This document shows, one piece after another, positions 40,578 through 49,356 of a stretch of DNA of 64,000 nt. Made by a program: the position numbers and the translations under genes. Origin of the DNA: Streptomyces geranii (GTDB lineage: Bacteria > Actinomycetota > Actinomycetes > Streptomycetales > Streptomycetaceae); the NCBI RefSeq assembly GCF_002954775.1, contig NZ_PJME01000016.1:1-64000 (forward strand). Direction: 5' to 3'. Each line of letters starts with the position of its first letter. The first letter of the stretch is position 1. The notes beneath the pieces were generated by a model. That model made no database searches, was not told the origin of the DNA, and saw only the letters and a program-made list of their open reading frames with translations.

Positions 40578-40936
40578 CCCTCGCACCCGAGACCACCGAC
40601 CTGAAGATCCAACTCCGCCTGAGCGACAGCCTCGACGACTGGTTCACCGTCTGCGACCTGAGCGTCCTGCTCCCGGGCCGCGGCGTGGCGGCCCTGCTGC
40701 CGGACGGCCGCCAGGCGGCCATCTTCCGCGACCGCGCGGGCACCCTGTACGCCATCGACAACCGCGACCCGTTCGGCGGCGCGGCGGTCCTCTCCCGAGG
40801 CCTCACCGGCACCCACCAGGGCCGCCCGTACGTCGCCTCGCCGCTCCTCAAGCAGCGCTTCGACCTGGAGTCGGGCCGCTGCCTGGACGACGAGACGGTG
40901 GCGGTGACGGTGTACGAGGTCCGCACCGCCGCCTGA
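40574..40936 (+). CDS. nirD: nitrite reductase small subunit NirD
   Basis: Rieske-like small subunit of 120 residues (FTVCDLSVLLPGRGVAALLPDGRQAAIFRD, LYAIDNRDPFGGAAVLSRGL, YVASPLLKQRFDLESG). NirD members keep the Rieske fold but lack the Cys/His cluster ligands, as seen here. The ATG overlaps the nirB stop (ATGA). It assists NirB in assimilatory nitrite reduction. Confidence 0.95.
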   Translation: MTLAPETTDLKIQLRLSDSLDDWFTVCDLSVLLPGRGVAALLPDGRQAAIFRDRAGTLYAIDNRDPFGGAAVLSRGLTGTHQGRPYVASPLLKQRFDLESGRCLDDETVAVTVYEVRTAA

Positions 40937-40963
40937 CACGGCCTACGGTCCAGGGCCTACGGC

Positions 40964-41890
40964 TCAGGCCTTCAAGCCCTCGTACGACACCCCGGTCAGC
41001 TGCTCGGAGGCGGCCCAAAGCCGTTCCCCCGCGCGGTCGTTGAGCGTCCAGGAGGCCCGCCAGGACTTGGCGGGGGCGCCGCGCCAGCCCAGGAACCTGG
41101 GGCCGATGAACGCGTCGGGCAGTACGCCGGGCGCGGTGGCCGCGTACAGCGAGGGCAGGGCGCCCGCGTCGGCGGACTGGGCGAAGTAGCGGTTGCCGAT
41201 CTCCATGAACCGCTCGGCGCCCCTGCGGCCCTGGATCTTCGGCGCGGCGGTCTGCAGGTTGGTCGCCGCGTACCCGGGATGCGCGGCGGCGGCCACGACC
41301 CCGGAACCGACCGCGGCCAACCTGCGCGCCAGCTCGTGCGTGAAGAGCAGGTTGGCCGTCTTGGAACGCCCGTAGGCGATCCAACGCCGGTAGTCGCGCT
41401 CACTGTTGAGGTCGTCGATGTCGATGTTGGCGAACGCGTGGGTGCCGCTGGAGAGGTTCACGATCCGGGCGCCGGGCGTACCGGACAGCGCCGGGAAGAG
41501 CAGCCCGGTGAGCGCGAAGTGCCCGAGGTGGTTGACCCCGAACTGCGTCTCGAACCCGTCCGCCGTCGTCCCGTAGGGCAGCGCCATCACGCCCGCGTTG
41601 TTGACGAGCAGATCGATCCGCTCGTACGGCAGCACGGTCGCGAACTCCCGTACGGAGCCCAGGTCTCCGAGGTCCAGCCGCCAGAACTCGGCGATGGCGT
41701 CCGGCACTTCGGCGAGAAGCCGCCCGACCGCCTCGTCCCCGCGCGCCTCGCTCCGGCACGCGAGCACGACCCGGGCCCCCTTGCGCGCCAACTCCCGCGC
41801 GGTGACGTACCCGAGACCGCTGTTGGCCCCGGTGACCACGGCCGTACGGCCACTCTGGTCGGGGATGTCCTGCGCGCTCCAGCCCGACAT
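40964..41890 (-). CDS. short-chain dehydrogenase/reductase (retinol-dehydrogenase-like)
   Basis: NAD(P)-dependent SDR of 308 residues, somewhat longer than classical members. It has the cofactor loop TGANSGLG (about 20-27), NNAGVM (about 96), the catalytic Ser in IVNLSSGTH, and YGRSK for the Tyr/Lys pair (about 172-176). AACRSEARG after the second strand suggests NADP preference. It resembles the oxidoreductase/RDH-like subgroup. ATG with GGAGG ten bases upstream. Substrate unknown; it converges with nirD. Confidence 0.88.
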   Translation of the reverse strand: MSGWSAQDIPDQSGRTAVVTGANSGLGYVTARELARKGARVVLACRSEARGDEAVGRLLAEVPDAIAEFWRLDLGDLGSVREFATVLPYERIDLLVNNAGVMALPYGTTADGFETQFGVNHLGHFALTGLLFPALSGTPGARIVNLSSGTHAFANIDIDDLNSERDYRRWIAYGRSKTANLLFTHELARRLAAVGSGVVAAAAHPGYAATNLQTAAPKIQGRRGAERFMEIGNRYFAQSADAGALPSLYAATAPGVLPDAFIGPRFLGWRGAPAKSWRASWTLNDRAGERLWAASEQLTGVSYEGLKA

Positions 41891-42016
41891 GTCCGGGTTA
41901 CCTCCATTGGCGGGTCCGACCGGTCCTGTGGTTCCGGTTCGCCTCCCAGACTGCGCCGGACGGGCCCCCGATGGCCAGTTCCGCGTACGGCAAGTCTCCC
42001 GTCCCGCCGTCGTCCG

Positions 42017-42847
42017 TCAGGGCTTGCGGCCCACTCCGCAGTAGGCGTCGACGGCCGGGGCGGGGTCGGTCGGTCCGGGGCCCGGGCGCCACTCGGGTAC
42101 CTGGACCACGCCCGGGTCCGCGAGGTCGAGGCCGTCGAAGAAGCCCGCGATCTCGCCGATGCTTCGCACGTAGTACGGCACGGCGCCGCTCGCGTTGTAC
42201 GCCTCCGAGGCGGCGATCATGCCCTCGCTGGTGGCGGTGCTGTCGCTGATCACCAGGTGGCTGCCCGACGGCAGGCCCGCCATCAGCCGGCCCACCAGGT
42301 CGCGTGCCTGGTCGTAATCGGCCACGTGACCAAGGGTGTTGAGGATCATCAGGGCGACCGGCTTGGTGAGGTCCAGGGTGCCTGCCGCCGCCTCCAGGAT
42401 GGCCTCGGGGGCGTAGAGGTCGGCGTTCAGATAGACCGTGCGGCCCTCGGGGGTGCTCGCCAGCAGGGCGTCCGCGTGGGCCAGCACGATGGGGTCGTTG
42501 TCGACGTACACGATCCTGGCGTCCGGGGCGGCGCGCTGCGCGACCTCGTGGGTGTTGTCGGCGGTCGGCAGGCCGGTGCCGACGTCCAGGAACTGGCGTA
42601 TGCCCTGCTCGTCGGCGAGATAACGGACCGCGCGGCCCAGGAAGTGCCGGCTGGTGACGGCCACGTCCACGAGACCCGGGAAGATCTCCTTGATGTGGTC
42701 CCCGATCTCCCGGTCCACCTCGTAGTTGTCCTTGCCGCCCACGAAGTAGTTCCAGAAGCGGGCCGAGTGCGGCTTGGTGGTGTCGATACGGATCCGGGGG
42801 CGGGCGCCGGTACCTGTCGAGGGGGTGGTGGTGTCGTCGTCTAACAC
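42017..42847 (-). CDS. DUF574 (PF04672) SAM-dependent methyltransferase, paralogue 2 (TTA at codon 2)
   Basis: Protein of 276 residues, same family as the gene at 25546, with PHSARFWNYFVGGKDNYEVD, FLDVGTGLPTADNTHEVAQ and IVYVDNDPIVLAHADALLA. The best start is GTG 42847, seven bases after AGGAGG. The second codon is then TTA (42842-42844), placing the rare bldA-read codon at the very beginning of translation. The longer frame upstream to 42889 lacks family similarity. Substrate unknown. Confidence 0.88.
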   Translation of the reverse strand: MLDDDTTTPSTGTGARPRIRIDTTKPHSARFWNYFVGGKDNYEVDREIGDHIKEIFPGLVDVAVTSRHFLGRAVRYLADEQGIRQFLDVGTGLPTADNTHEVAQRAAPDARIVYVDNDPIVLAHADALLASTPEGRTVYLNADLYAPEAILEAAAGTLDLTKPVALMILNTLGHVADYDQARDLVGRLMAGLPSGSHLVISDSTATSEGMIAASEAYNASGAVPYYVRSIGEIAGFFDGLDLADPGVVQVPEWRPGPGPTDPAPAVDAYCGVGRKP

Positions 42848-42978
42848 GGCGGGGCCTCCTGTGTTCCGCTGCTGATCATCAGGGACCAACGTAGGTCAAC
42901 TCAGCGGCTCCGCCCGGGAGTTATGAAGATCCGCACTCACTCACCGTAGGGTTCTGGCCATCCTGTGTGTCCGGTTGC

Positions 42979-44694
42979 TCAGTGCACGAGCGGTGCGTAC
43001 CTGTCCGGGACCGGTCCCGTGTCCAGGTAGAACCACTCGGCGTCGGGGCCGGGTACCGGCGGCATCAGCTTCCCCTCGATCGCTTCCTCGATGGGTTTCT
43101 CGGTCGGTTTCTCGGTGGGCCCACCCGGCATCAGCAGGTCCACCCGCGTCCCCGACCCCCGCTGCTGCGCGGCGAATTCCTCGACCTGGCTGCGGCAGGC
43201 GTGGTCCAGGTGGGTCACGCCGGTCAGGTCGAGACGGATGCGGGGCTTGCCGGACTCGGCGGCTGCCTCCAGTGCCTCGATGACCTGCGGGAGCCGCAGG
43301 AAGGTCGCGTTGCCCGCCATGACGACCTGGGCGGTCTCGACATCGCCTTCGATGTCCTGGCGGATGACCGTGCGGGACATGCGCAGGGCGGCCAGGACGA
43401 CCCCGGCGGCCAGTCCGATGAGGACGCCCTCCAGCAGCGCGGTCGCCACGATGACCAGCGTCGTCACCGTCATCACCGCGAACTCGCCCCGGTCCTGGCG
43501 CCACATCTTCGGGAACTCCTCGGGCGCGAACAGCTTCCAGCCGCTGTGCACGAGGACGCCCGCGAGCACCGAGATCGGGATCAGCGCGAGCACCTGCGGC
43601 AGCAGCAGCGCGAAGGCGAGCAGCCAAAGGCCGTGCAGCGTACGGGAGATACGGGTCTTCGCGCCCGCCTGCACGTTGGCCGAACTGCGCGCCACCACCG
43701 CCGTGATGGGCAGCGCGCCGAGCAGCCCGGCGACCGTGTTTCCGGCGCCCTGTGCGACGAGTTCGGCGTTGTAACGGGTGCGCGGGCCGCTGTGCATCCG
43801 GTCGACGGCCGCCGCCGTGAACAGGCTCTCGGCCGAGGCGATCACGGTGAAGGTGACGATCGCGGTCAGGATCCCTACGTCGGCCAGTCCCGCCAACTGC
43901 CCTGGTCCCGGCACGTCCACGGACGCCAGCAGGTTGCCCACCTGGAGCGTCTTCACGTCCACGCCGGGCAGCGCGGCGACCCCGATCCCGATGCCCACGG
44001 CGACCAGCGCGGCCGGGACCTTCTTCACCGGGCCCGGCAGCTTCTTCCACTGGAAGCTGAGAACGACGGTGACGACGCCGAGCAGGGCTGCCGTCATCGC
44101 CTGCCGGTCGGCGAGGGTGTCGGCGAGCAGGCCGGGTACGCCCGCGATGTTCTCCAGCGGGGTACCGGGGGCCTTCGAGTCGGACATCGGGTACAACTGG
44201 CCGAAGATCAGGGGGAGTCCGATGCCGGCCAGCATGCCCTGGACGACGGCGAGCGAGATGGCCTGGAACATCCGGCCGAGCCGTACCAGGCCGAGGACGA
44301 TCTGCAGGATCCCCGACCCGAGCACGATCACACCGAGCGAGGCGACGCCGAACTCCAGCACTGTCTCGGCGACCAGTGCGGCGAGTCCGGCGGCGGGGCC
44401 GCTGACCTGGAGGGTGCTGCCCCGGGCCGCCCCGACCACCAGCCCGCCGATGACCCCGGAGATGATGCCGAGTTCGGCGGGCACCCCGGACGCGACCGCG
44501 ACGCCGATACAGAGCGGCAGCGCCACCAGGAAGACGACGAGGGAGGCGGTGATCTCGGTGGCGAGGTCGGTGCGTCCGGCGCCGCCCTTGGCCCGGCCCG
44601 CGTCCGAAGTGGGCTTCCGCAGCGGGGTGGCCGGAGTCGGCGCGGGCGGGCGCGTACGTGTGCCCTGGGCGTGCCGTGCGTGCTGCCCGCTCAT
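42979..44694 (-). CDS. SulP-family anion (probable bicarbonate/sulfate) transporter with STAS domain
   Basis: Transporter of 571 residues with 10-12 membrane helices from about residue 45 to 410. It includes LVVFLVALPLCIGVAVASGVP, the conserved STLQVSGPAAGLAAL stretch and VIASAESLFTAAAVDRM. A C-terminal STAS domain follows (about 450-540, FLRLPQVIEALEAA, RIRLDLTGVTHLDHAC). The N-terminal tail is Arg/Pro-rich. Its ATG overlaps the carbonic anhydrase stop (ATGA), so bicarbonate or carbonate is a likely substrate. The tail after STAS contains short TEKP repeats. Confidence 0.92.
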   Translation of the reverse strand: MSGQHARHAQGTRTRPPAPTPATPLRKPTSDAGRAKGGAGRTDLATEITASLVVFLVALPLCIGVAVASGVPAELGIISGVIGGLVVGAARGSTLQVSGPAAGLAALVAETVLEFGVASLGVIVLGSGILQIVLGLVRLGRMFQAISLAVVQGMLAGIGLPLIFGQLYPMSDSKAPGTPLENIAGVPGLLADTLADRQAMTAALLGVVTVVLSFQWKKLPGPVKKVPAALVAVGIGIGVAALPGVDVKTLQVGNLLASVDVPGPGQLAGLADVGILTAIVTFTVIASAESLFTAAAVDRMHSGPRTRYNAELVAQGAGNTVAGLLGALPITAVVARSSANVQAGAKTRISRTLHGLWLLAFALLLPQVLALIPISVLAGVLVHSGWKLFAPEEFPKMWRQDRGEFAVMTVTTLVIVATALLEGVLIGLAAGVVLAALRMSRTVIRQDIEGDVETAQVVMAGNATFLRLPQVIEALEAAAESGKPRIRLDLTGVTHLDHACRSQVEEFAAQQRGSGTRVDLLMPGGPTEKPTEKPIEEAIEGKLMPPVPGPDAEWFYLDTGPVPDRYAPLVH

Positions 44695-45302
44695 GCCGCG
44701 TGCACCCGGAAGCGTTCGTCCTCGTCCAGCTCGTACACCCGGCCGGTGTCGACCTCGTAGTACCAGCCGTGCAGCCACAGTCGGCCCGAGTCGAGCCGCT
44801 GCCGCACCACCGGGTAGCCGCTCAGTACGGCCAGCTGGTTGACGACGTTGCGCTGCGCCACCTCGGGCAGGGTCGCCGGGTGGTCGGAGGAATCGCCGAG
44901 TACGGGGGCCAGTTCCGGGCGGGCCAGCTCCAGCCAGGCGTCCACGCCGGGCAGCGCGGACAGGTCGTCGCCGGACTTCAGGGCGCCCATCGCGCCGCAG
45001 TGGGAGTGGCCGCAGACGACGAGATGCTGAACGCCGAGCACCTCCAGTGCGTACTCGATGGTGGCCGCCTCACCGGAGGCGGCCCCGAACGCGCTGTGCG
45101 GCGGGACGATATTGCCCGCATTCCGCAGCTCGAATATCTCGCCGGGCCTTGCTCCGGTGATCAGGGCGGGTATCACCCGCGAGTCCGAGCAGGTTATGAA
45201 CAATACCTCCGGACATTGCCCCTGTGCCAGTTTCCGGTATTCACCGCTCTCGAAATCCACCTGCCGCTTGAACGACCTGGCGCGGTCCAGCAATGCCTTC
45301 AT
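44691..45302 (-). CDS. beta-class carbonic anhydrase
   Basis: Zinc enzyme of 203 residues interconverting CO2 and bicarbonate. Zinc and catalytic motifs: ITCSDSRVIP (Cys with the Asp-Arg dyad, about residue 37) and VVCGHSHCGAMGAL (His and Cys, about 97-102). ATG 45302 follows GGAGGG. Translational coupling to the SulP transporter suggests a CO2/bicarbonate supply module. It is divergent from the two-component system. Confidence 0.95.
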   Translation of the reverse strand: MKALLDRARSFKRQVDFESGEYRKLAQGQCPEVLFITCSDSRVIPALITGARPGEIFELRNAGNIVPPHSAFGAASGEAATIEYALEVLGVQHLVVCGHSHCGAMGALKSGDDLSALPGVDAWLELARPELAPVLGDSSDHPATLPEVAQRNVVNQLAVLSGYPVVRQRLDSGRLWLHGWYYEVDTGRVYELDEDERFRVHAA

Positions 45303-45505
45303 GAGCCCTCCAGATACCGCTTGACGTGGGATTACTCCTGCCACCACAAACGCTAGAGGAGCACCACCCAGGGGACGGCCAGCGGAAGGTTAGAGCAACA
45401 CTAAATCCAGGCCAGATTTCCCCACCGGGTCATCGCGGCATTCTTGCGTCTTGTAACGTGGCGGCGTCAGGAATTCATGCACACCATGGAAGTGAGACAG
45501 GGCGT

Positions 45506-46429
45506 ATGGGCGTACGGGTGCTGCTCATCGAGGACGACGAGACGATCGCCGAACCGCTGGCCGAGGGCCTGCGCAACTTCGGGCTGACGGTCGTGCACGT
45601 CGCCACCGGTGCCGAGGGCCTGCGAGGACCGCACGGCGACGTCGTCCTGCTCGACCTGGGTCTGCCGGACATGGACGGCATCGACGTCTGCCGGGGCATC
45701 CGCCGGACCTCCGAGGTCCCGATCATCATCCTCAGCGCGCGTGGCGACGAGGCCGACCGTGTCCTGGGCCTGGAACTGGGTGCGGACGACTACCTGGCGA
45801 AACCTTTCAGCCTGCGGGAACTGGTGGCCCGGATAAGGGCGGTGACCCGGCGGGTACGACGTCCGGAGCAGTACGGGACGACCCAGGAGCCGACCGCCGC
45901 GTACGAGGTTCCCGCCCACGTGCCTCCGGCGCCGCCCGCACCGACTCCCCCGCCTACCTCCTACGAGGCGTACGAATCCTTCGACTCGTACCCCTCGCAG
46001 ACCGCGCCTCCGCCGACCGCGCCTCCGCAGACCGCACCCCCGCAGACCGCCCACTGGCAGCCCGCGCCCGGCCCGCCCGAACCGGCGGCGCCCGGCCCGG
46101 GCCCCGCTCCCGGTCCCGGCCCCGGTCCCCTGGTCGTCGACCGCCGTACCCGTCAGGTGTGGGTCGGCGATGTCCATGTCGCCCTGACACCCAAGGAGTT
46201 CGAGCTGCTGGCGCTGCTCTCCGAGGACCCGGGGGCCGTGTACTCCCGGAGCCAGATCCTCACCCGGGTCTGGGACACCCACTACCAGGGGCCGACCAAG
46301 ACACTGGACGTCCATGTGGCCACCCTGCGGCGGAAGTTGGGCGACCCGGCGTGGATCCAGACGTTGCGCGGGGTCGGTTTCCGACTCGCCGTGCGCACCC
46401 CCGGAGCGCCCAGGGCAGCCGCCTCATGA
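45506..46429 (+). CDS. OmpR/PhoB-family response regulator with long Pro-rich linker
   Basis: Regulator of 307 residues. The receiver domain (1-~118) has the acidic pair in LIEDDE, the phospho-acceptor Asp in VVLLDLGLPDMDG (about 49), and the Lys in LAKPFSLREL. The winged-helix DNA-binding domain (~208-300) has LTPKEFELLALL and TLDVHVATLRRKLGD. Between them is an ~87-residue Pro/Ala/Gln/Tyr linker with PPTAPPQTAPPQTA repeats, far longer than the usual 10-20 residues. ATG 45506 with GACAGGGCG upstream. It overlaps the kinase gene (ATGA). Confidence 0.93.
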   Translation: MGVRVLLIEDDETIAEPLAEGLRNFGLTVVHVATGAEGLRGPHGDVVLLDLGLPDMDGIDVCRGIRRTSEVPIIILSARGDEADRVLGLELGADDYLAKPFSLRELVARIRAVTRRVRRPEQYGTTQEPTAAYEVPAHVPPAPPAPTPPPTSYEAYESFDSYPSQTAPPPTAPPQTAPPQTAHWQPAPGPPEPAAPGPGPAPGPGPGPLVVDRRTRQVWVGDVHVALTPKEFELLALLSEDPGAVYSRSQILTRVWDTHYQGPTKTLDVHVATLRRKLGDPAWIQTLRGVGFRLAVRTPGAPRAAAS

Positions 46430-47961
46430 CCCGTCGTCTGCTGCTGAGTTACCTCAGTCTGGCCGCCCTCGTCCTGCTCGGTCTGGAGATCCCGCTGGGC
46501 TTCGTCTACTCACGGGCCGAGCGGGAGCGGATCGTCAACTCCGCCAACGAGGAGGCCGAGTCGGTGGCGGCGTACGCCGCGCTGTCCCTGGCCTCCGGGC
46601 GCCCGGACGAGCTGGCGGCGCGGGCCGCGCACTGCGCCCGGCGGATCGGCGGCCAGGTGTTCATCGTCGACGCGCGCGGCCGACTGATCGCCACCTCGCA
46701 CCAGTTGACGGGCGCGGAGCAGCAGGAGCTGGTCTCGCGCCCGGAGGTGACGGCCGCGCTCGACGGTACGGCGACCACCCATGTCCGTACGTCCACGATC
46801 GGCGGGGTGCAGTATCTGTCGGTGGCGTCGCCGGTCGGGCACGGGACCGGCGAAGTGAAGGGCGCGGTACGGATCACGCTGCCCACGGAGATGGTGCAGT
46901 CCCGGGTCCACCAGGTGTGGCTGCTGCTGGCCGCCGTCGGGCTCGCGGTGCTGGCGGCCGTGGCCGTCGTGGCGTTCGCGTGCGCACGCTGGGCGGGGCG
47001 GCCGATCCGTGAACTGGAGCGGGCCACGCACGAGTTGGCGGACGGTGTGGCGGCGACGCCGGTCGCGGTGACCTCGGGTCCGCCCGAAGTACGCAGTCTG
47101 GCAGCCGCGTTCAACCGTACGGCCGCCCGGCTCGCCCATCTCCTCGCCTCGCAGCGGGCGTTCGCGGGCGAGGCCTCGCACCAGCTGAAGACTCCGCTGG
47201 CCGCGCTGCGGCTCCGTCTGGAGAACCTGGAGCCGGACATCGCCCAGCACGCCCGGGGCAGCCTCACCGCCGCGATGACGGAGACGGACCGGCTGGCCCG
47301 GATGGTCGAGGGGCTGCTCGCGATGGCCCGCCTGGAGGAGGACGCGGCGCCGCCCGGTCCGGTCGACCTGGCCGGCATCTGCGCGGAACGGCACGGGACC
47401 TGGGCCCCGCTGTTCGAGCGGCAGGGCGTGTCCCTGGTCCTGTTCACGGGCGGCACGGGACCGGTGGGACCGGCCCTGGCGCTGCCGGGAGCGGTGGAAC
47501 AGATCATCGACAACCTGCTGTCGAACGCCCTGCGGGTCTCGCCCGCGAACAGCACGGTGGCCATGGAACTCCGCTCGGCCGCTCCGGCCCACCCTCGCCG
47601 TCCCCACCTGAGCCAGTTGAGCCACCTCAACCACCGCGACCCCCGGGCCACTTGGATCGACCTGCACATCACCGACGAGGGTCCCGGGATGACGGCGGAG
47701 CAGCGCGGGCGGGCCTTCGACCGTTTCTGGCGTGCGCCCGGCGCCCCCAAGGGCGGTACGGGCCTGGGCCTGGCCCTCGTACAGCGGCTCGCGCTGGCGA
47801 GCGGCGGGGAGGCGAGTCTGCGGGCGGCGGCAACGGGCGGGCTGGACGCGGTGGTTCGGCTGCCGTCGGCCCAACACGCCGTACAGGGACAGTCGTTCGG
47901 CGGCCGGACGGGGACCGGGACGGGCCTGCTGCGCCGGGAGACGCCCGTGCTGCGCGCCTGA
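46426..47961 (+). CDS. sensor histidine kinase
   Basis: Membrane kinase of 511 residues: TM1 at about 4-26, an extracytoplasmic sensor domain (~30-165), TM2 (VWLLLAAVGLAVLAAVAVVAFA, ~166-188), HAMP (~190-245), and a dimerisation helix with the phospho-acceptor His in GEASHQLKTPL (about 253). The HATPase domain shows an N box IIDNLLSNALRVSP, G1 DEGPGM and G2 GGTGLGLALV. A His/Leu-rich insert (HPRRPHLSQLSHLNHRD) lies inside the ATPase region. ATGA overlap with the response regulator gene makes the pair cotranslated. The stimulus is unknown. Confidence 0.94.
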   Translation: MTRRLLLSYLSLAALVLLGLEIPLGFVYSRAERERIVNSANEEAESVAAYAALSLASGRPDELAARAAHCARRIGGQVFIVDARGRLIATSHQLTGAEQQELVSRPEVTAALDGTATTHVRTSTIGGVQYLSVASPVGHGTGEVKGAVRITLPTEMVQSRVHQVWLLLAAVGLAVLAAVAVVAFACARWAGRPIRELERATHELADGVAATPVAVTSGPPEVRSLAAAFNRTAARLAHLLASQRAFAGEASHQLKTPLAALRLRLENLEPDIAQHARGSLTAAMTETDRLARMVEGLLAMARLEEDAAPPGPVDLAGICAERHGTWAPLFERQGVSLVLFTGGTGPVGPALALPGAVEQIIDNLLSNALRVSPANSTVAMELRSAAPAHPRRPHLSQLSHLNHRDPRATWIDLHITDEGPGMTAEQRGRAFDRFWRAPGAPKGGTGLGLALVQRLALASGGEASLRAAATGGLDAVVRLPSAQHAVQGQSFGGRTGTGTGLLRRETPVLRA

Positions 47962-47979
47962 GGCGAGCAAGGCGAACAA

Positions 47980-48011
47980 CCGGCGGCCAGGACACCTCGT
48001 ACGACCGCCGG
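47980..48011 (+). terminator. candidate terminator after the kinase gene
   Basis: 7-bp arms CCGGCGG (47980-47986) and CCGCCGG (48005-48011) with an 18-nt loop. Short, so only a tentative call. Confidence 0.35.
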
Positions 48012-48100
48012 CGCGACACCACGCGTACATGACAATTACACCCCGCCGCCCTAGGGTCCCTGACGTCACGGCACGTCACGCCACCCCCCTTGGAGCGAGA

Positions 48101-49285
48101 GTGGACGCACGAGTCAACGCACACGTGGAACGCCGTACCCTGCTGCGCGCCGCCGTCATCGGCGGTTCGGCGGCCGTCTTCGGCGGCACTTTGTGGCGCG
48201 GCGCCGCCCACGCGGCCCCCGCCCAGCCGGGCACCGGCCCGTACGGAGCGCTCGCCGCGCCCGACGCCAACGGCATCAGACTTCCCGCCGGTTTCACCAG
48301 CCGGGTCATCGCCCGCTCGGGCCAGACGGTCAGCGGGACCTCGTACACCTGGCACAACGCCCCTGACGGCGGGGCCTGTTACACCGACGGCACCGGCTGG
48401 ATCTATGTCTCCAACTCGGAGATCAACCCGTCGGGCGGCGCGAGCGCGGTGAAGTTCTCCTCGACGGGCGCAGTCACCTCCGCGTACCGCATCCTGTCCG
48501 GCACCCGGCAGAACTGCGCGGGCGGGCGCACCCCTTGGAACACCTGGCTGTCCTGCGAGGAGGTGTCCCTGGGGTACGTCTACGAGACCGACCCCTGGGG
48601 CGTCAACGCGGCGACGCAGCGTCCGGCGATGGGCCGCTTCAAGCACGAGGCTGCGGCAGCGGACCCGGTGCGCAAGGTCGTCTACCTCACGGAGGACGAG
48701 ACGAACGGCCGCTTCTACCGCTTCGTGCCCACGACTTGGGGCAATCTGTCGGCGGGCACCCTCCAGGTCCTGGTGGCCGGAACGGCGACCTCGGGCTCGT
48801 ACTCCTGGACGACGATCCCCGACCCGGACGGCTCCCCGACGACCACCCGCACCCAGGTCTCCGGCTCCAAGTCCTTCAACGGCGGCGAGGGTTGCCACTA
48901 CGCCGACGACAAGGTCTGGTTCACGACGAAGGGGGACAACCGGGTCTGGCAGCTCAACCTCCTGACCAACACCTACGAGTTGGCGTACGACGACTCCCTC
49001 GTCACCTCGGGCACGGCCCCGCTGACCGGCGTCGACAACATCACCGGTACGGCTTCGGGCGACCTGTTCGTGGCGGAGGACGGCGGCAACATGGAGATCT
49101 GCGTGATCACGCCGGACGACGTGATCGCCCCGTTCCTGCGCATCGACGGGCAGTCGGGCTCGGAGATCACGGGTCCGGCGTTCTCGCCGAACGGCAGCAG
49201 GCTGTACTTCTCCAGCCAGCGGGGTACGAGTGGCAGCTCCTCGGGCGGGATCACTTATGAGGTGACGGGGCCGTTCCGGGCGTAG
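48101..49285 (+). CDS. Tat-exported PhoX-like (DUF839) protein
   Basis: Protein of 394 residues. The twin-arginine signal (ERRTLLRAAVIGGSAAVFGG) is cleaved near AHAAP. The mature part is a beta-propeller-like DUF839/PhoX domain with LSCEEVSLGYVYETDP, GRFKHEAAAADP, YLTEDETNGRFYRFVP, GGEGCHYADDKVWFTT and LFVAEDGGNMEIC. These supply the Glu and Asp residues that bind calcium/iron in PhoX phosphatases. A phosphatase role is plausible but shorter DUF839 proteins are largely uncharacterised. GTG 48101 with TTGGAGCGAGA upstream. Confidence 0.85.
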   Translation: MDARVNAHVERRTLLRAAVIGGSAAVFGGTLWRGAAHAAPAQPGTGPYGALAAPDANGIRLPAGFTSRVIARSGQTVSGTSYTWHNAPDGGACYTDGTGWIYVSNSEINPSGGASAVKFSSTGAVTSAYRILSGTRQNCAGGRTPWNTWLSCEEVSLGYVYETDPWGVNAATQRPAMGRFKHEAAAADPVRKVVYLTEDETNGRFYRFVPTTWGNLSAGTLQVLVAGTATSGSYSWTTIPDPDGSPTTTRTQVSGSKSFNGGEGCHYADDKVWFTTKGDNRVWQLNLLTNTYELAYDDSLVTSGTAPLTGVDNITGTASGDLFVAEDGGNMEICVITPDDVIAPFLRIDGQSGSEITGPAFSPNGSRLYFSSQRGTSGSSSGGITYEVTGPFRA

Positions 49286-49310
49286 CCGAAAGTCGTACGT
49301 TCATACGTTT

Positions 49311-49348
49311 CGTACTGCGCACCGGCGTTGTCAGTGGTGCGCAGTACG
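49311..49348 (+). promoter_or_regulatory. strong RNA hairpin just upstream of a start codon
   Basis: Perfect 13-bp arms CGTACTGCGCACC (49311-49323) and GGTGCGCAGTACG (49336-49348), 12-nt loop, ending 8 nt before the ATG at 49357. It could terminate the PhoX-like transcript or mask the ribosome site of the next gene. Confidence 0.7.
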
Positions 49349-49356
49349 TTGCGGGC

